Assembly: GCA_036426205.1 (NCBI GenBank)
Contig: WSYH01000105.1
Location: forward strand, 248,001-312,000
Source: Ascaphus truei
Lineage: Eukaryota > Chordata > Amphibia > Anura > Ascaphidae
DNA: 64,000 bases
Direction of reading: 5' to 3'
In this document: one piece after another, positions 11,841-22,396 of the stretch
Numbering within the stretch: the stretch's first letter is position 1
Layout of the letters: every line of letters starts with the position of its first letter
Position numbers and translations under genes: made by a program
The notes under the pieces: generated by a model
Database searches by the model: none
Seen by the model: only the letters and a program-made list of their open reading frames with translations
What the model was told of the DNA's origin: nothing

Positions 11841-12200
11841 AGGGGGCCAGGGGAGAGGCATAGGAGGACATGGTACATTGCTTACCTGCTCTATGCTGAA
11901 CAGAAGAAATGGCGGCTTCACAGCTCAGAGCCTGGCTGCGAGCCAAAAAAAAAAATTCTAGCAAAGCGCCAGCCAATCAGGTTGGGGGGGGGGGGTGCGG
12001 TAAGGCAGGGGAATTGTAGGGATCGTCAGCGGGTACAATCTGGTTGCCAGGGGCGACTGGAAGGCCGGATGTGTCAGCACTGCGCACGGGCATTTTCTTT
12101 TTTTGAGACTGCATTTTTTTTTTTTGACGGGCACAGCCAGGACTGCGGGTGATCCAGGGGGGGGGGGGGGGGGCAAGCGCCCCTCCTGCGGACGCCCATG

Positions 12201-12454
12201 CCGAAGCGTTGATCCTTTTGAACCCAATAAATGTACTTTTGCTTTGTATGAAGACTTCTGCCAGAAAAAGGTGTAATTAAGGCGCTAAATGCCCTATAAA
12301 TACTAACACAATCAATTCCAGGTTACTTTGTGTGATGAACAGCGCGTTAAACATAAACTAGCAAGTGAAAATATAAACTAAACAGTGTAAAGACCCCCTG
12401 CTTCAACCCTCCGGTGGGGTTGTCTTCACTCTTCCCCAAATAGTAGAACTTGTA
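12201..12454 (+). mobile_element. PLE 3'-end fragment, right part of split site
   Basis: Starts with the second copy of the CCGAAGCG duplication and continues GTTGATCC, then AATAAATGTACTTTTGC, a tail typical of the PLE 3' ends in this window where a GAAAC-type core is followed by AATAAA and a T-rich segment. The remainder up to 12454 is unassigned. Confidence 0.4.
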
Positions 12455-13242
12455 TCACACGATCCAGGGGGAGCATAAGGGAAAAAACATAAAAATAGAA
12501 ACTCTAAGTGCGGATGTAGGTACAGTGCTGGGAATAATCCCTATTCAATCTTGGCTCCTATGTCTATCTTACTCACAAGAGATAAAAAGAGTTTTTCGGG
12601 CAGTGTTGATCAATAAACGGATGATGGAGTGTCTCCTGAGGAAGCCGAATCAACCAACAGGCGAAACGCATAGAGCTGTACCGCCCACAACGTGACGTAG
12701 CTGTGGAAGAAGGCTCCCCCTGTGCTCTACACCTTACACCCTGTGCCTATTGAGACATCGCGGTCGGAAGTGACGACATCACCCCGCGACCGTAAGCGGA
12801 GCAGCGTCTCCTGCAAGCGGTAGTAGGATCGGGTGACTGAATCGGAGCTCCAGACGGAGGCGGTGCGGTGAGAGGCGGTGTGGGCTTTCATCCAGGCTAT
12901 ACCACCAAGCTTTTATAGCTTTAATGCTGTTTTAATATGTATACACTGTAAGTGTGCATTTTTTAAGATTTATCGATAAATGAAGCCTTTCTGCCAGATC
13001 TGTGCTATGTGCGTTTTTCTCCCTCTCTCGCTGAGGTATATCCCCTGAGTGACGGAGGCCATTGGTCACCTCTTCATCATCCGTTTATTGAGCTACACTG
13101 CCTGAAAAACTCTTATCTCTTGTGAGTAAAATAGACATAGGAGCCAAGATTGAATAGGGATTATTCCCAGCACTGTACCTACATCTGCACTTAGAGTTTC
13201 TCTTTTTATGTTTTGTCCCTTATGCTCCTCCTGGATTGTGTG
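12455..13242. repeat. Foldback: inverted arms of about 170 bp
   Basis: The left arm at 12455-12626 and right arm at 13075-13242 are inverted copies (for example GTGCTGGGAATAATCCC against GGGATTATTCCCAGCAC, and AACGGATGATG against CATCATCCGTTT). The 450-base centre carries a hammerhead-like motif at 12629-12680. The structure is consistent with an inverted, 5'-truncated PLE pair. Confidence 0.75.
12629..12680 (+). ncRNA. Hammerhead-like ribozyme motif (degenerate)
   Basis: CTGAGGA at 12636-12642 is followed by one extra A, a three-base stem GCC/GGC around a 13-base loop, then GAAAC at 12663-12667 and GCATA, leading into GAG, which pairs with CTC just before CTGAGGA. This is the hammerhead order: stem I, CUGANGA, stem II, GAAA, minimal stem III, cleavage position, stem I. 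Stem I has only three Watson-Crick pairs plus wobbles, so activity is doubtful. Confidence 0.5.
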
Positions 13243-14272
13243 AAGACTTCTGCCTACATTCTTGTGTTACATGACATATACGGATCCATCCTGGTGTGAG
13301 GAATCGGCTGGACGTGCACCCGTGGCAAGGACACTACAGTATCTGGAGTGCTCCCAGGCAAGGACATTGTAGTTTATTTTGATAAAGCTCCTACATGTGT
13401 GAAACGCGTCAGAGTTCTCTTTGCTAGTTCTTATATTTTACCATGTTGCCTACGGCCCAATAAATACGTTTTTAATTGGCCACTGAGCGATCCATCCTTA
13501 TTTTTCAGCAGTGCACCGCCTCTCTCTTCCCCCGCGGAACTTAACTTCCTATTTTGAGTTCCTTCTTCACTGTTCACCTTTATTACACTGACCCTTTCGC
13601 TGTCGGAAGACCGGTGGCAGTCTTCTGGGATCGTCATTACGTGATCTTTTAGGGTAGCAATGACGTGGTCACAACCAGCCCCCAGTGGGGAATCCACCTT
13701 CGTCAGGTTCATGCTCCGATGCGAACGCAGTCTCCCCTTAGAAAGCAAGCAAAAATATATTGCGGTTCCCTTGCATGTCCCCTGGTGTCCCTGCGCTCCT
13801 GAAGTACAGTGAACGTCATAAGGGAAGGCGAAGGGTTCAACATGAATACAGATCCTAAAACTCAGTGCTAAAGCCCCTAGCAAACCTGTGTGCTGTAGAA
13901 CATACAGAACAATGCAGTGAAATGCTTAAGTGCATCTACGGGAAAAATGCTTCAAATACTAATTTGGTAGCTTGATCATTTCTATATATACACAAAGTAT
14001 GCTTCATAAACATTAAAATAATCATTTGTGTGTGTATCTGGGAATAGCACCAAGATCACTCCCATTTAACACACAAAGAAGCCTAAACAACTTCTAAATG
14101 TAATTGGCTTTCCTGAAAGCTCTACACACTTAATCACCAAAGTCAAAACATGACTATGAAAAAAGGAAAAACCTTGGGCTTAATCACAAAGGTTAGGTAA
14201 ATATTGTAAATCCTTCACCCCACTGAGCCTCTCCATGCTAGCATGAGCACTGCCTCCCAAATCACTCCTGGG
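13243..14272. other. No gene seen; possible second ribozyme relic
   Basis: Near 13398-13415 the plus strand reads GTGTGAAACGCGTCAGAG, which keeps the GAAACGCGT signature of PLE 3' ends, preceded by GATAAAGC in place of CTGATGAAGC. The rest is unassigned. Confidence 0.35.
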
Positions 14273-14639
14273 TAAGGCCTGGGACCCGCTGCGCCCGGCA
14301 GTGCGGGCGGCCACACGAGAGTTCCCCTCCAGCAGGGGAATCCTCCCGAGCCGGTCCCGGTCCCCCCTGGCTGCACAGCTCACTACACGCTGTGACGCGT
14401 CCGCCGCTAGGGGATGCAAGAGAATTGTGATCCCTAGCTTCGACGCGTCACGTGGTGTGGCTGTGAGCCAATGAGGAGAGGAGGCTTCGGGGAGCGGGGA
14501 GGAGTGTGGAGGGAAAGGTGTGTGTGTGTGTCTGAGTGTCAGCGTGTGGAGGGGGGGGGTAGCGGGTCCCTTGGGTCCCTCTGCTTAAACCGTGGGTCCC
14601 TCTGCTTAAACCGCGGGTCCCTCTGCTTAAACCGCGGGT
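14273..14639. mobile_element. GC-rich TAAGGC MITE, right-truncated
   Basis: Starts TAAGGCCTGGGACCCGCTG, as at 17341, and follows that copy through the GACGCGTCACGTGGTG core and the CCCTCTGCTTAAACCGCGGGT repeats (three 21-base units). It stops where an LTR-like block begins with TGTAACGGG, so the end was displaced or replaced by that insertion. Confidence 0.65.
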
Positions 14640-15980
14640 CTGTAACGGGTATTCCCTATGAATACCACCGCTACTACCTGCTGTGCAACCTGTTTGGCTC
14701 TCAGGAGCCTAAGCCTCCGCTTGGGGAACCTGGGGTACATACATATCATACATCTCAGGGTGCAACGCCTCCACCTGGGAGGGATCCCAACGGAGTGGGA
14801 GGAGGCCCTCACAGGAAACAACCACACAACGCGAACGAATATAAAACAGGACTGGCTTTACTGCATGGGAACATATATATATCACGCAATAACATCACAA
14901 CATCATAACATCATAACAGAATAACATCATCATGCGCCACGGCGGACGCTAACCGCACTGGGTGTCACGGCGGACACTAACCACACTAGGCGTCACGGCG
15001 GACGCTACCACCTCTAGGCGTCACGGCGGACGCTACCACCTCTAGGCGTCATGGCGGACGCTAACCTCCCACCCTGTGACCCCACCCTGTGTCCAGTAAC
15101 CCCCACCCAAATGTCTCGTGCCCCCAAAGTCAAATACCACTGAACATGTGTATGTGTGACTGCGCAGCCACTATGTTTGGTGATAGGCCTGGTTGGTGCA
15201 CGTGAGTAGCAGGTTACCTGCCCGGGCTCCAGCCACGGGTACCGCGATATAAATCCGCACGATCTGACGTGGTCCTCCACACCGCGTGGGTTGAAAGTCC
15301 CGCGCCAACAATGTCACTCCTAGTCGCAGGGTCTTTGGTGGTGTTCTGAGCCCAAAACCCACCTCACAGGGCCGCACGGCTCCAACACTGTGTCCCTGTC
15401 TATTCAACCAATAATGGGGCAGTGTCCCTATCTAGGGCCTGTCCCTAAGCTCCACAAGCTGATAGGTGACTCAGGACCTAACTGGGACCTTGGGGGCTGC
15501 TGGCCTAATGCAGAGGGTCACTGACCCCTGCATCCACCTCTTACCCCTAGCTGGTCCGGATCCTGAGTGCCTGCGTAGCTGCAAAACCCCGCGAAATGTA
15601 TCTAATGGGAGCAGGGGAATCCGGCCTTCTGATTGGCTCCCTGGCGTCAGGTGTCTCTGCCCCTAAGCACCCTGGGGGCTGGCAGTCTATTCTCGCGCAT
15701 GCGCGAGCTGTCTGAGCCTCCCGCGCTGTGCATTGCCATTGCGCATGCGCAACAGCCCTGTGTATGGCGGCGCCCTGCTTCCCGAGCCGCCGGGCCGGTA
15801 GCAACGCGATCGCGGCCTTAGCGACGGCCCGATCGCGTCCCCGGCAACCGGCCCGCTCGCGTCCCTAGCTACCAGGGATTCCGATGCCGCTCGCGTCCCT
15901 AGCAACGCGCGGCTCGCGGGACAACAGAAGGGGGGTGAGTGCGCGAGGGGGGCCTGGCTACACGCGAGGGGGGACCTGGC
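14640..15980. mobile_element. LTR-like block TGTAACGG...GGCTACA
   Basis: Begins TGTAACGGGTATTCCC and ends in a duplicated GCGAGGGGGGCCTGGCTACA-type motif, giving TG...CA boundaries, and it interrupts the MITE at 14273. No matching 5-bp duplication was found (GGGTC at the left, TATGT or CGCGA at the right), so the right boundary may be misplaced. It contains a 29-bp minisatellite and a GC-rich end with GCGCATGCGC palindromes near 15.7 kb. No retroelement protein is encoded. Confidence 0.4.
14930..15078. repeat. 29-bp minisatellite, about five copies
   Basis: Units of the form GGCGTCACGGCGGACGCTAC plus a CACCTCTA-like spacer repeat about five times with point changes. The array is internal to the LTR-like block. 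Confidence 0.8.
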
Positions 15981-15989
15981 TACATATGT

Positions 15990-16520
15990 AATGTTTGTTA
16001 ATTTATCAAACGTTTTACCAGGAAGTAATACATTGGGAGTTACCGCTCGTTTTCAAGTATGTCCTGGGCACAGAGTTATGACAAATACATGGTTACATTA
16101 AGTGAACAGTTTATACATTATACATTATGTATAAAGACATTGCGTGAACAGTTTAGTATATTTTATCTTTTAGGTGTATGAAACAGTTACAGACCAGATT
16201 ACAATGTGAGACAGCTTTAGTTTTGAAAGAACTTAGACTGGTGGCGGCTACGAGAGTCTCTGGTAGATTGTTCCAGTTGTGAGGTGCAGAGTAAGGGGAG
16301 GAGCGGCCGGATACTTTGTTGAACCCTCGTCTGTGAACAATCGTTTGGAGTCAGATCTCAGGTGATAAGTGCTGCGTGTGGAAGGGGTGAGGAGCTGGTT
16401 CAGCTATAATTATGTACTGATGTCATGTCCGAGGGTGAGACCAAAAGCGGTTTAAACGTCTGAGAGAGTCCACTGTTTGTTAAAATTGGGAAAGGTCTAT
16501 TGTGTTCGATGAATAAATGT
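15990..16520. repeat. Dispersed repeat (TTTTACCAGGAAGTAATACA family)
   Basis: The first 170 bases share TTTTACCAGGAAGTAATACA and TTTTCAAGTATGTCCTGG with the segment at 31078-31175. The following part up to about 16520 continues into a GC-balanced stretch with no coding signal. Class not determined. Confidence 0.5.
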
Positions 16521-17340
16521 TCACCCCTAGACCAGTATTTGAGTGCTACACTTTTTGCTTTATTTCTATCACCTTTCTATTTATGTCACCCTTGTAGGAG
16601 ATTCACGTCTGATTTGTAGTATTATGTGTTAGGTGTTTTGATGTTTTCAAAAAAGGTCTAAATTTGGTACAAATAGCTGTTACAGCTCCAACCCTAACAT
16701 GCAATAAGTGATGGCACACCGCCATGTAACACCTTCTCTGACCATTTCCACCTGTCCTTTTCTAAACATTAATGTGCATTATGTATTTTCAAATATACAC
16801 CTTAAAGTAACTGCACAAGGTACCATCATAAAAATCGCACATATTTACTACTTGCAGAGGCTCAGATCCAACATGCTGCAGCAGTTCAGAAGATGCAATT
16901 ACAGAGGTTTTGCACTCACACACACAAAAAAAAGAGAGAAATAAAGCAATATTTCTACAAACCAGAACATTTTCAGTAGAATTTCACAGGCATGTGATCC
17001 GGAGAGAGACCTTATTTCTGGAAGGCTCAACAGGACAGGTTTATGTGAGTCGCATAAAATTGGAGGCAGAGTTAGGGCTGTGTCTGTGATACTTCAAAAT
17101 AATGTCAGTTTAGGTCAGGAGGTGGCAGTAAAAGTGCAGCAAAGGGGGTGGCAGAGTGTGGACCAGACCGGGGCCACTGACAACTTTGCCATGTGAGCCC
17201 CTCCCCCATCTCTCTCTTACACCCGCACTCACATCTCTTACTCTCCCCTTTTTCACTCCCTCATTCTCCCCTCCCCCCCTCACTGTCCCCTCTTTCACTC
17301 TCCCCTGTGACAGACAGTAGGAGAGGAAATTGCTGCAATC
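16521..17340. other. No gene seen; CT-rich tract
   Basis: Unassigned AT-rich sequence, with a CT-rich low-complexity tract near 17200-17310. Confidence 0.3.
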
Positions 17341-17970
17341 TAAGGCCTGGGACCCGCTGCGCCCGGCGGCGCGGGCGGCCACACGAGAGTTCCCCACCAG
17401 CAGGGGAATCCTCCCGAGCCGGTCCCAGTCCCCCCTGGCTGTACAGCTCGCTACAAGCTGTGACGCGTCAGCCGCCAGGGGATACAAGAGAATTGTGATC
17501 CCAAGCGGCGACGCGTCACGTGGTGTGGCTGTGAGCCAATGAGGAGGGCAAGCTTCGGGAGGAGAGGCTTCGGGGAGCGGGGAGGAGAGTGTGGAGGGAA
17601 AGCAGCGCGCGCGTGTGTGTCTGAGTGTCAGCGTGTGGAGGGGGGGGTAGCGGGTCCCTTGGGTCCCTCTGCTTAAAGCGCGGGTCCCTCTGCTTAAACC
17701 GCGGGTCCCTCTGCTTAAACCGCATTGCTTTGAATGCCGGGTATTTTAACCAACATATATGGGTGATTATGCATCTTCTTCTCTCTGTTCTCAGCTGTCG
17801 GGTGATTGAGGAAGTGTTCAGGTCGGCACCTCATGGGCTTAAACCACACCCCCCTCCCTCCCACTCCAGCCCTGGCTCCCGCTCCCTACAGACCGCATAT
17901 CGCGGTCTGTGTCTGTCAGCGCCCCGCCTGTCTGCAGTGCGGGCGCGCTGACTGAGGGAGCGGGGCCTTA
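17341..17970. mobile_element. GC-rich TAAGGC MITE, complete, 630 bp
   Basis: Starts TAAGGCCTGGGACC and ends GAGCGGGGCCTTA, giving inverted TAAGGCC ends. It contains three 21-base CTGCTTAAACCGCGGGTCCCT units, the core GACGCGTCACGTGGTG, and a CTGTCGGGTGATTGAGGAAG segment. It is the most complete copy of the family also seen at 14273-14639, 19425-19717 and, inverted and diverged, 19783-20343. Superfamily undetermined. Confidence 0.7.
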
Positions 17971-18438
17971 GCCTTAGTGGAATGTCGGGAGAGTTACAGA
18001 GACAGCAGGTGAGGGAATAAGTGCAGTAGATTGCAGTGCCTGGCCTTGATGGTTGGTAGGAGCGACTGTGGGTGTGGGACAGTAACTATGCGTACAGGCT
18101 ATTGGGATTCTTCTTTGAGAGGTGAGTTTTAAGGTTGGTCTGTATTAAATAGGGAGGGAGGCGTGGGCGAGAGCAGGTGTGTATATGGCTGGGTCCAGGA
18201 TGACGAACTATCCCCAGCAGGAGAAAGACAGAGAGAGATGTGGGGATGCTTTTTTATTGAGGGGTGTAAATAGCGGTGAAGTGTATGGGCACCAGCATAG
18301 CTGGAGAGATGAAGAAATGTGGATAGGAGGAGAGTGGGGGAGGTAGAGAACAGAAAAAAAGTTTACAAAGGAGGGAGGAGACGGCAAACGGGAAAAGCAA
18401 TAAAGGAGATGCAGGTAAGGACAGTGTTCTAAGACGTA

Positions 18439-18960
18439 TCGCCACGAACTAAACACCGCCAACGGGATACTTCGTCGCAGGGCACTTTGCTACGATACCT
18501 GGTCTGCCGCGCACCCGACCCAACAAGCCAAGCCAGATCTGCTGCGCACCCAACCCAACAAGCCAAGCCAGATCTGCTGCGCACCCAACCCAACAAGCCA
18601 AGCCAGATCTGCCGCGCACCCGACCCAACAAGCCAAGCCAGATCTGCCGCGCACCCAACCCAACAAGCCAAGCCAGATCTGCCGCGCACCCGACCCAACA
18701 AGCCAAGCCAGGTTTGCCGCTCCGACATCTGCCTGTTTAAATGTCCCACACGGACCGCTACACTGCCTAGACATGCCGCTCCATCTTTAAATGTCCCAAG
18801 TGGCCTGCCTAGGCAGTGTAGTGGTCCCATGCGGGACAGTTAAACATGCAGTTGTCGAAGCGGCAATCGGGCGCGGCAGACCTGGCTTGTCGGGACCGGC
18901 GTGTGGAGGACATCGCGGTGAAATGTCCTGACGACGGAGCCACCATAAAACGTCCCTTTC
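18439..18960. mobile_element. GC-rich element with amplified 35-bp end
   Basis: The block shares GCCAGGTCTGCCGC and GACCTGGCTTGT halves with the hairpin element near 60.5-60.8 kb. Its left part has been amplified into the 35-bp array described separately. Boundaries are approximate. Confidence 0.45.
18499..18718. repeat. 35-bp tandem array, six copies
   Basis: Six nearly identical 35-base units each carry GCACCCGACCCAACAAGCC followed by AAGCCAGATCTGC. The main variation is CCGACC versus CCAACC and GCTG versus GCCG. It makes 85-133-codon open frames in several phases that are repeat artefacts. The unit equals one arm of the hairpin element near 60.56 kb, so the array grew from a transposon end. 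Confidence 0.9.
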
Positions 18961-19089
18961 CGGGAGGTCAGTTGCCAGGTATTGGAGGAGATGAGGAGGA
19001 GTAGGAGTTGAAAAGGCAGATGTATAAATCAGGCCTGGGAGGGCAGTGGAGCACTGACGGTTACACAGCATCTTAGGAAGGAGGTGAAC

Positions 19090-19265
19090 TTTGCAGATTA
19101 TTATCATTTATTTATAACGCGCCAAGATATTCCATAGTGCAGTGCAATCAGGTTGGAGGGCGAAAAAACAAAAAGAAGCCAACATACATTGTTACAGTAG
19201 GTAAGGAGGGCCCTGCCCCAAGGAGCTTACAATACTATACTCCTTACTATAAGGAAGGGTAAATG
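19090..19265. repeat. Dispersed repeat ending AAGGAGCTTACAAT
   Basis: TTATTTATAACGCGCCA followed by a TACAGTAGGTAAGGAGGGCCC segment and CCAAGGAGCTTACAAT. A diverged relative lies at about 21140-21270 (TACAGTAGGTGAGAAGGCC, CTCCAAGGGGATTACAGT). No coding content; class not determined. Confidence 0.5.
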
Positions 19266-19424
19266 GAAACATAAGGTACGGGGGGATGAGAAGGTTGGTG
19301 TGTTTTCTTATTGCTGCTTGTTAATTGTAGGAGTTGATATTTGGGGAGCAGTAAGTGGGACTGTGCGGAGGTAGAGCTGTGAGAGCAGGTAATGTGTGAG
19401 GGAGTTGGTGTTGGGGAAGCAGTA

Positions 19425-19717
19425 CCGCGGGTCCCTCTGCTTAAACCGCGGGTCCCTCTGCTTAAACCGCATTGCTTTGAATGCCGTGTATTTTAACCAA
19501 CATATATGGGTGATTATGCATCTTCTTCTCTCTGTTCTCAGCTGTCGGGTGATTGAGGAAGTGTTCAGGTCGGCACCTCATAGGCTTAAACACGCCCCCC
19601 TCCCTCCCACTCCAGCCCCGGCTCCCGCTCCCTACAGACCGCATATCGCGGTCTGTGTCTGTCAGCGCCCCGACCTGTCTGCAGTGCTGGCGTGCTGACG
19701 GAGGGAGCGGGGCCTTA
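19425..19717. mobile_element. GC-rich TAAGGC MITE, left-truncated
   Basis: Follows the copy at 17341-17970 from the 21-base CTGCTTAAACCGC units (two here) through to the end GAGCGGGGCCTTA. The left third is missing. Confidence 0.65.
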
Positions 19718-19782
19718 GCCTAACTTGCTTACATGCTCTTGTGTATCTGGAGCAGTCTGTGCACCAGGTCACAGCCTTAGGC

Positions 19783-20343
19783 TAAGGCCCCGCTCCCTCA
19801 GTCAGCACGCCCGCACTGCAGACAGGCGGCGCGCTGACGGGCACAGACCGCGATATGCGGTCTGTAGGGAGCCGGAGCGGGAGGGGGGCGGAAGTGGGAG
19901 GGGGGGGGGGCGTGGTTTGAGCGGAGAGACCCGCTACTTCCCCCCCGCTCCCTCCACGGGCTCGGGCTCGGTCTCCCGGGCTGCAGGAGGGAGCTGCTGC
20001 GGGCTGCTGGAAGGTAAGCAGCTCCCGCTCCCTCCCCCTTCCCCCACAAATGCCCGCCTCACACAAACTGATACACACACACACACACCCACACCCACCC
20101 CCTACCTTGTGGAGGAAGCTGTCTGACAGCTCCCGCTCCCCCCGCTGATAGGCTCATCAGCGCACCACGTGACGCGTCACCGCTCGGGAACACAATTTTC
20201 TTGCATCCCCTGGCGGCTGACGCGTCGCAGCACGTTGTGAGCCGTGCAGTGAGGGGGGACTGGGACCGGCTAGGAAAGGATACCCCTGCTGGTGAGGAAC
20301 GCGGCCGCGACCGCCGCCGGACGCAGCGGGACCAAAGCCTTAC
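19783..20343. mobile_element. GC-rich TAAGGC MITE, inverted relative
   Basis: Starts TAAGGCCCCGCTCCCTC and ends GGGACCAAAGCCTTA. Its right part contains the inverted core CACGTGACGCGTC seen in the 14273 and 17341 copies. It lies 65 bases from the end of the previous element, so the two could be read as one larger inverted unit. Confidence 0.6.
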
Positions 20344-20580
20344 CTGGGGAAGCAGCATGAGAGAGGGGATACATTCAGTAGAATGCCCAGGGGGCGTGCT
20401 ATGGAGAAGTGAGCACGTAAAGGCACAGGAGCAGGGCAGCTTGTCCATTTTATGAGGCAAATAGACAGGTTAGGCCCACACCCACCATTATATACTTAGC
20501 TCTTTCTGTGCTGGTGAGAGATGGGTAAATACAGCGCTAAATGTTACAAAAACAAAAATATTTTATATATATAATAGAAT

Positions 20581-20797
20581 AGAAAAGAACAAATCTGCAG
20601 CACTCACGAACAGAAAAAAATGTAATTTAATCCAAAATCAGTCAGACAAAACTCCAGAGCGACGTACGTTTCAGACCCCTTGGTCTTTTCTCAAGCTTTG
20701 TCTGAAACGTACGTCGCTCTGGAGTTTTGTCTGCCTGATGATTTTGGATTAAATTACATTTTATTCTATTCGTGAGTGCTGCAGATTTGTTCTTTTC
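20581..20797. repeat. Near-perfect palindrome, 94-97-bp arms
   Basis: The left arm at 20581-20674 and right arm at 20701-20797 are inverted copies (AACTCCAGAGCGACGTACG against CGTACGTCGCTCTGGAGTT) with a 26-base loop. Reading the minus strand through the loop gives AGACC, a short loop and GGTCTGAAACGTACGTC, the stem II/GAAAC/stem III order of PLE ribozyme-like motifs, preceded by CTTGAGAAA in place of CTGANGA. It is probably a head-to-head pair of PLE 3' ends. Confidence 0.8.
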
Positions 20798-22396
20798 TAT
20801 ATCTTTGGGCTGGCTGGTGTTCCCTGTCCGTCTGCAAGCACCTGGACTAATGATAAGTATACTTTATCTTTTATTCATATGTTTGTGTGCACCCATCATC
20901 TATTTTGTTTATATATAATAAATATGAAATAATATGTATATAATATGTAGGTAATCTTGTTAGCGATGGTTAGTAGCCAGCAAATTCAGTTGGACACTAT
21001 GCTGCTAGAGAGTATTAAATTAAGATCGGAACCCATGAAGACTAGAGATAAGAAAATCCACTAAGAGAGAGAGGCTATCCGGTATATAAGAAGTAAGTAA
21101 ATAAAGTGCACACTGATGACATTGCCGGTTGGCTATTTAGCTATAAAGTGCCAACACATTGCGCAGTGCAGTTGGCGCGGGTCAATAGAGCATTAACAAA
21201 TATGGCGGCATTTAAACTAGTACAGTAGGTGAGAAGGCCTCCTGCTCCAAGGGGATTACAGTATACAGTATCCTTTGCTATATTCTGCATTTGATATGTA
21301 ATCTATTACATTCCCGTCGAAAATACAAGACTGTCACTGAAGCTCAACTGAGCCGCGCTAATGGAAAGGGGAATTGCAGTGCGGGAGGATAGTACATAGC
21401 AGGCCGTCACCTTTGCTAGTCTCACTCATCTGTCATCTGGACACAGCAGGCGGTTTCCCAGGAGCCAGCAGTCACACTCAAGAAAGAGCCTCTTGTACTA
21501 GGGGAGTTTATTGATTTTTCAGGAAAGGGTCATTATTTGCTGTTTGTGGCCGTGAATGCAACAGTGAGACAAATCGTTACACTTTTATGACTTGTGGGCG
21601 TTGATACGCTCTCCCTCTCTGGTCCCCATTCTCCAAGTAATAACACCAAAAACATGAGCTTTAACCCTTTCTCTGCAGGAGAAACCTTAAGCCCGCTGCA
21701 GATAAATGGTTTGCTGAACCTTTCTGACGTTTAATCGTACCCTGTCTGCTATTATTTCTTCCGTTTTTAAAACTTAATTCAGAAATGAAAAAGTTGCCTA
21801 TTTCCTATTTATCGGTAACATGTTTTCTATCACTTTTCATGTGTCTGCTGAAAATGAATGGACGCTTTAAAGATGTTTTTAAGATCCTCCGTCATCCGAG
21901 CTCATCATGGTAGGGTTTATCGTAGTAGTTTGAGAACGGTGATTTGGACAGGAATGAAGTGCTTAGAAGTATAAATAACTATATCCAGGTATAACTCATC
22001 TGAGCTGCTGTCACCGGTGGTGATTTTCACGTCCATGAAGCCTGCTCAAAACAAATGAAATAAGTTAAGAACGCAAGGAACCGGTGGAGGCGATCGCCCC
22101 CCGTGGTGCAGTTAAGGCTAAATAAAAAAGCACAGTAACTCTAAGTGTATTTGTGGCTGTAACCTGTGGCAAGCTTTTCTGTTGTAGCTATGAAGTCTCA
22201 AAGAGGGCATGAGTGTGTGACCTAAAACCTACAGAGAGGTTAGGCTGTTTACCTTTTTTTGGTTGGGCTGTTTACCTTTTTTTTTTTTTGTTAAATAATG
22301 TTATTTGAACTGGAGAAGGACTGGTGGTTCTAAGGTATATTATCCAGAAAGGGTAGGGGATTGGGAGGGATAAGGAGAGGAACTCTTGCATCTGCC
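20798..22396. other. No gene seen
   Basis: Mostly unassigned. It includes the diverged dispersed repeat at about 21140-21270 and a poly-T stretch near 22270-22290. Confidence 0.3.

Larger units (their letters stand above)
8841..12200. mobile_element. 3,360-bp hAT-like DNA transposon, non-autonomous
   Basis: Perfect 15-bp inverted terminal repeats CATGGGCGTCCGCAG and CTGCGGACGCCCATG are flanked by a perfect 8-bp duplication CCGAAGCG at 8833-8840 and 12201-12208. The 8-bp duplication fits the hAT superfamily; the CATGGGCG end is a variant of the usual CAGGGGCG. No transposase-like frame was recognised inside. The interior is a patchwork: a stretch with short GC hairpins (near 9663-9685 and 10586-10680), a second hAT-like end CAGGGCCGCCAACAG near 10820, poly-C, and a long G-rich minisatellite at 11.5-11.84 kb. 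It is either a deletion derivative or a composite of nested insertions moved or scarred together. Confidence 0.8.

Noticed and set aside
11345..12152. Overlapping 100-200-codon proline- or glycine-rich frames on both strands
   Set aside because: They are produced by the 21-24-bp G-rich minisatellite inside the hAT-like element.
14640..15980. Confident LTR call
   Set aside because: TG...CA ends are present, but no matching flanking duplication could be found, so it is kept only as LTR-like at low confidence.
18499..18718. Possible CRISPR-like array
   Set aside because: Units are contiguous without spacers, and the context is a vertebrate nuclear genome.
18429..18843. Frames of 85-133 codons with a repeated peptide
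   Set aside because: The peptide period equals the 35-bp DNA array, and all phases of the array are open.
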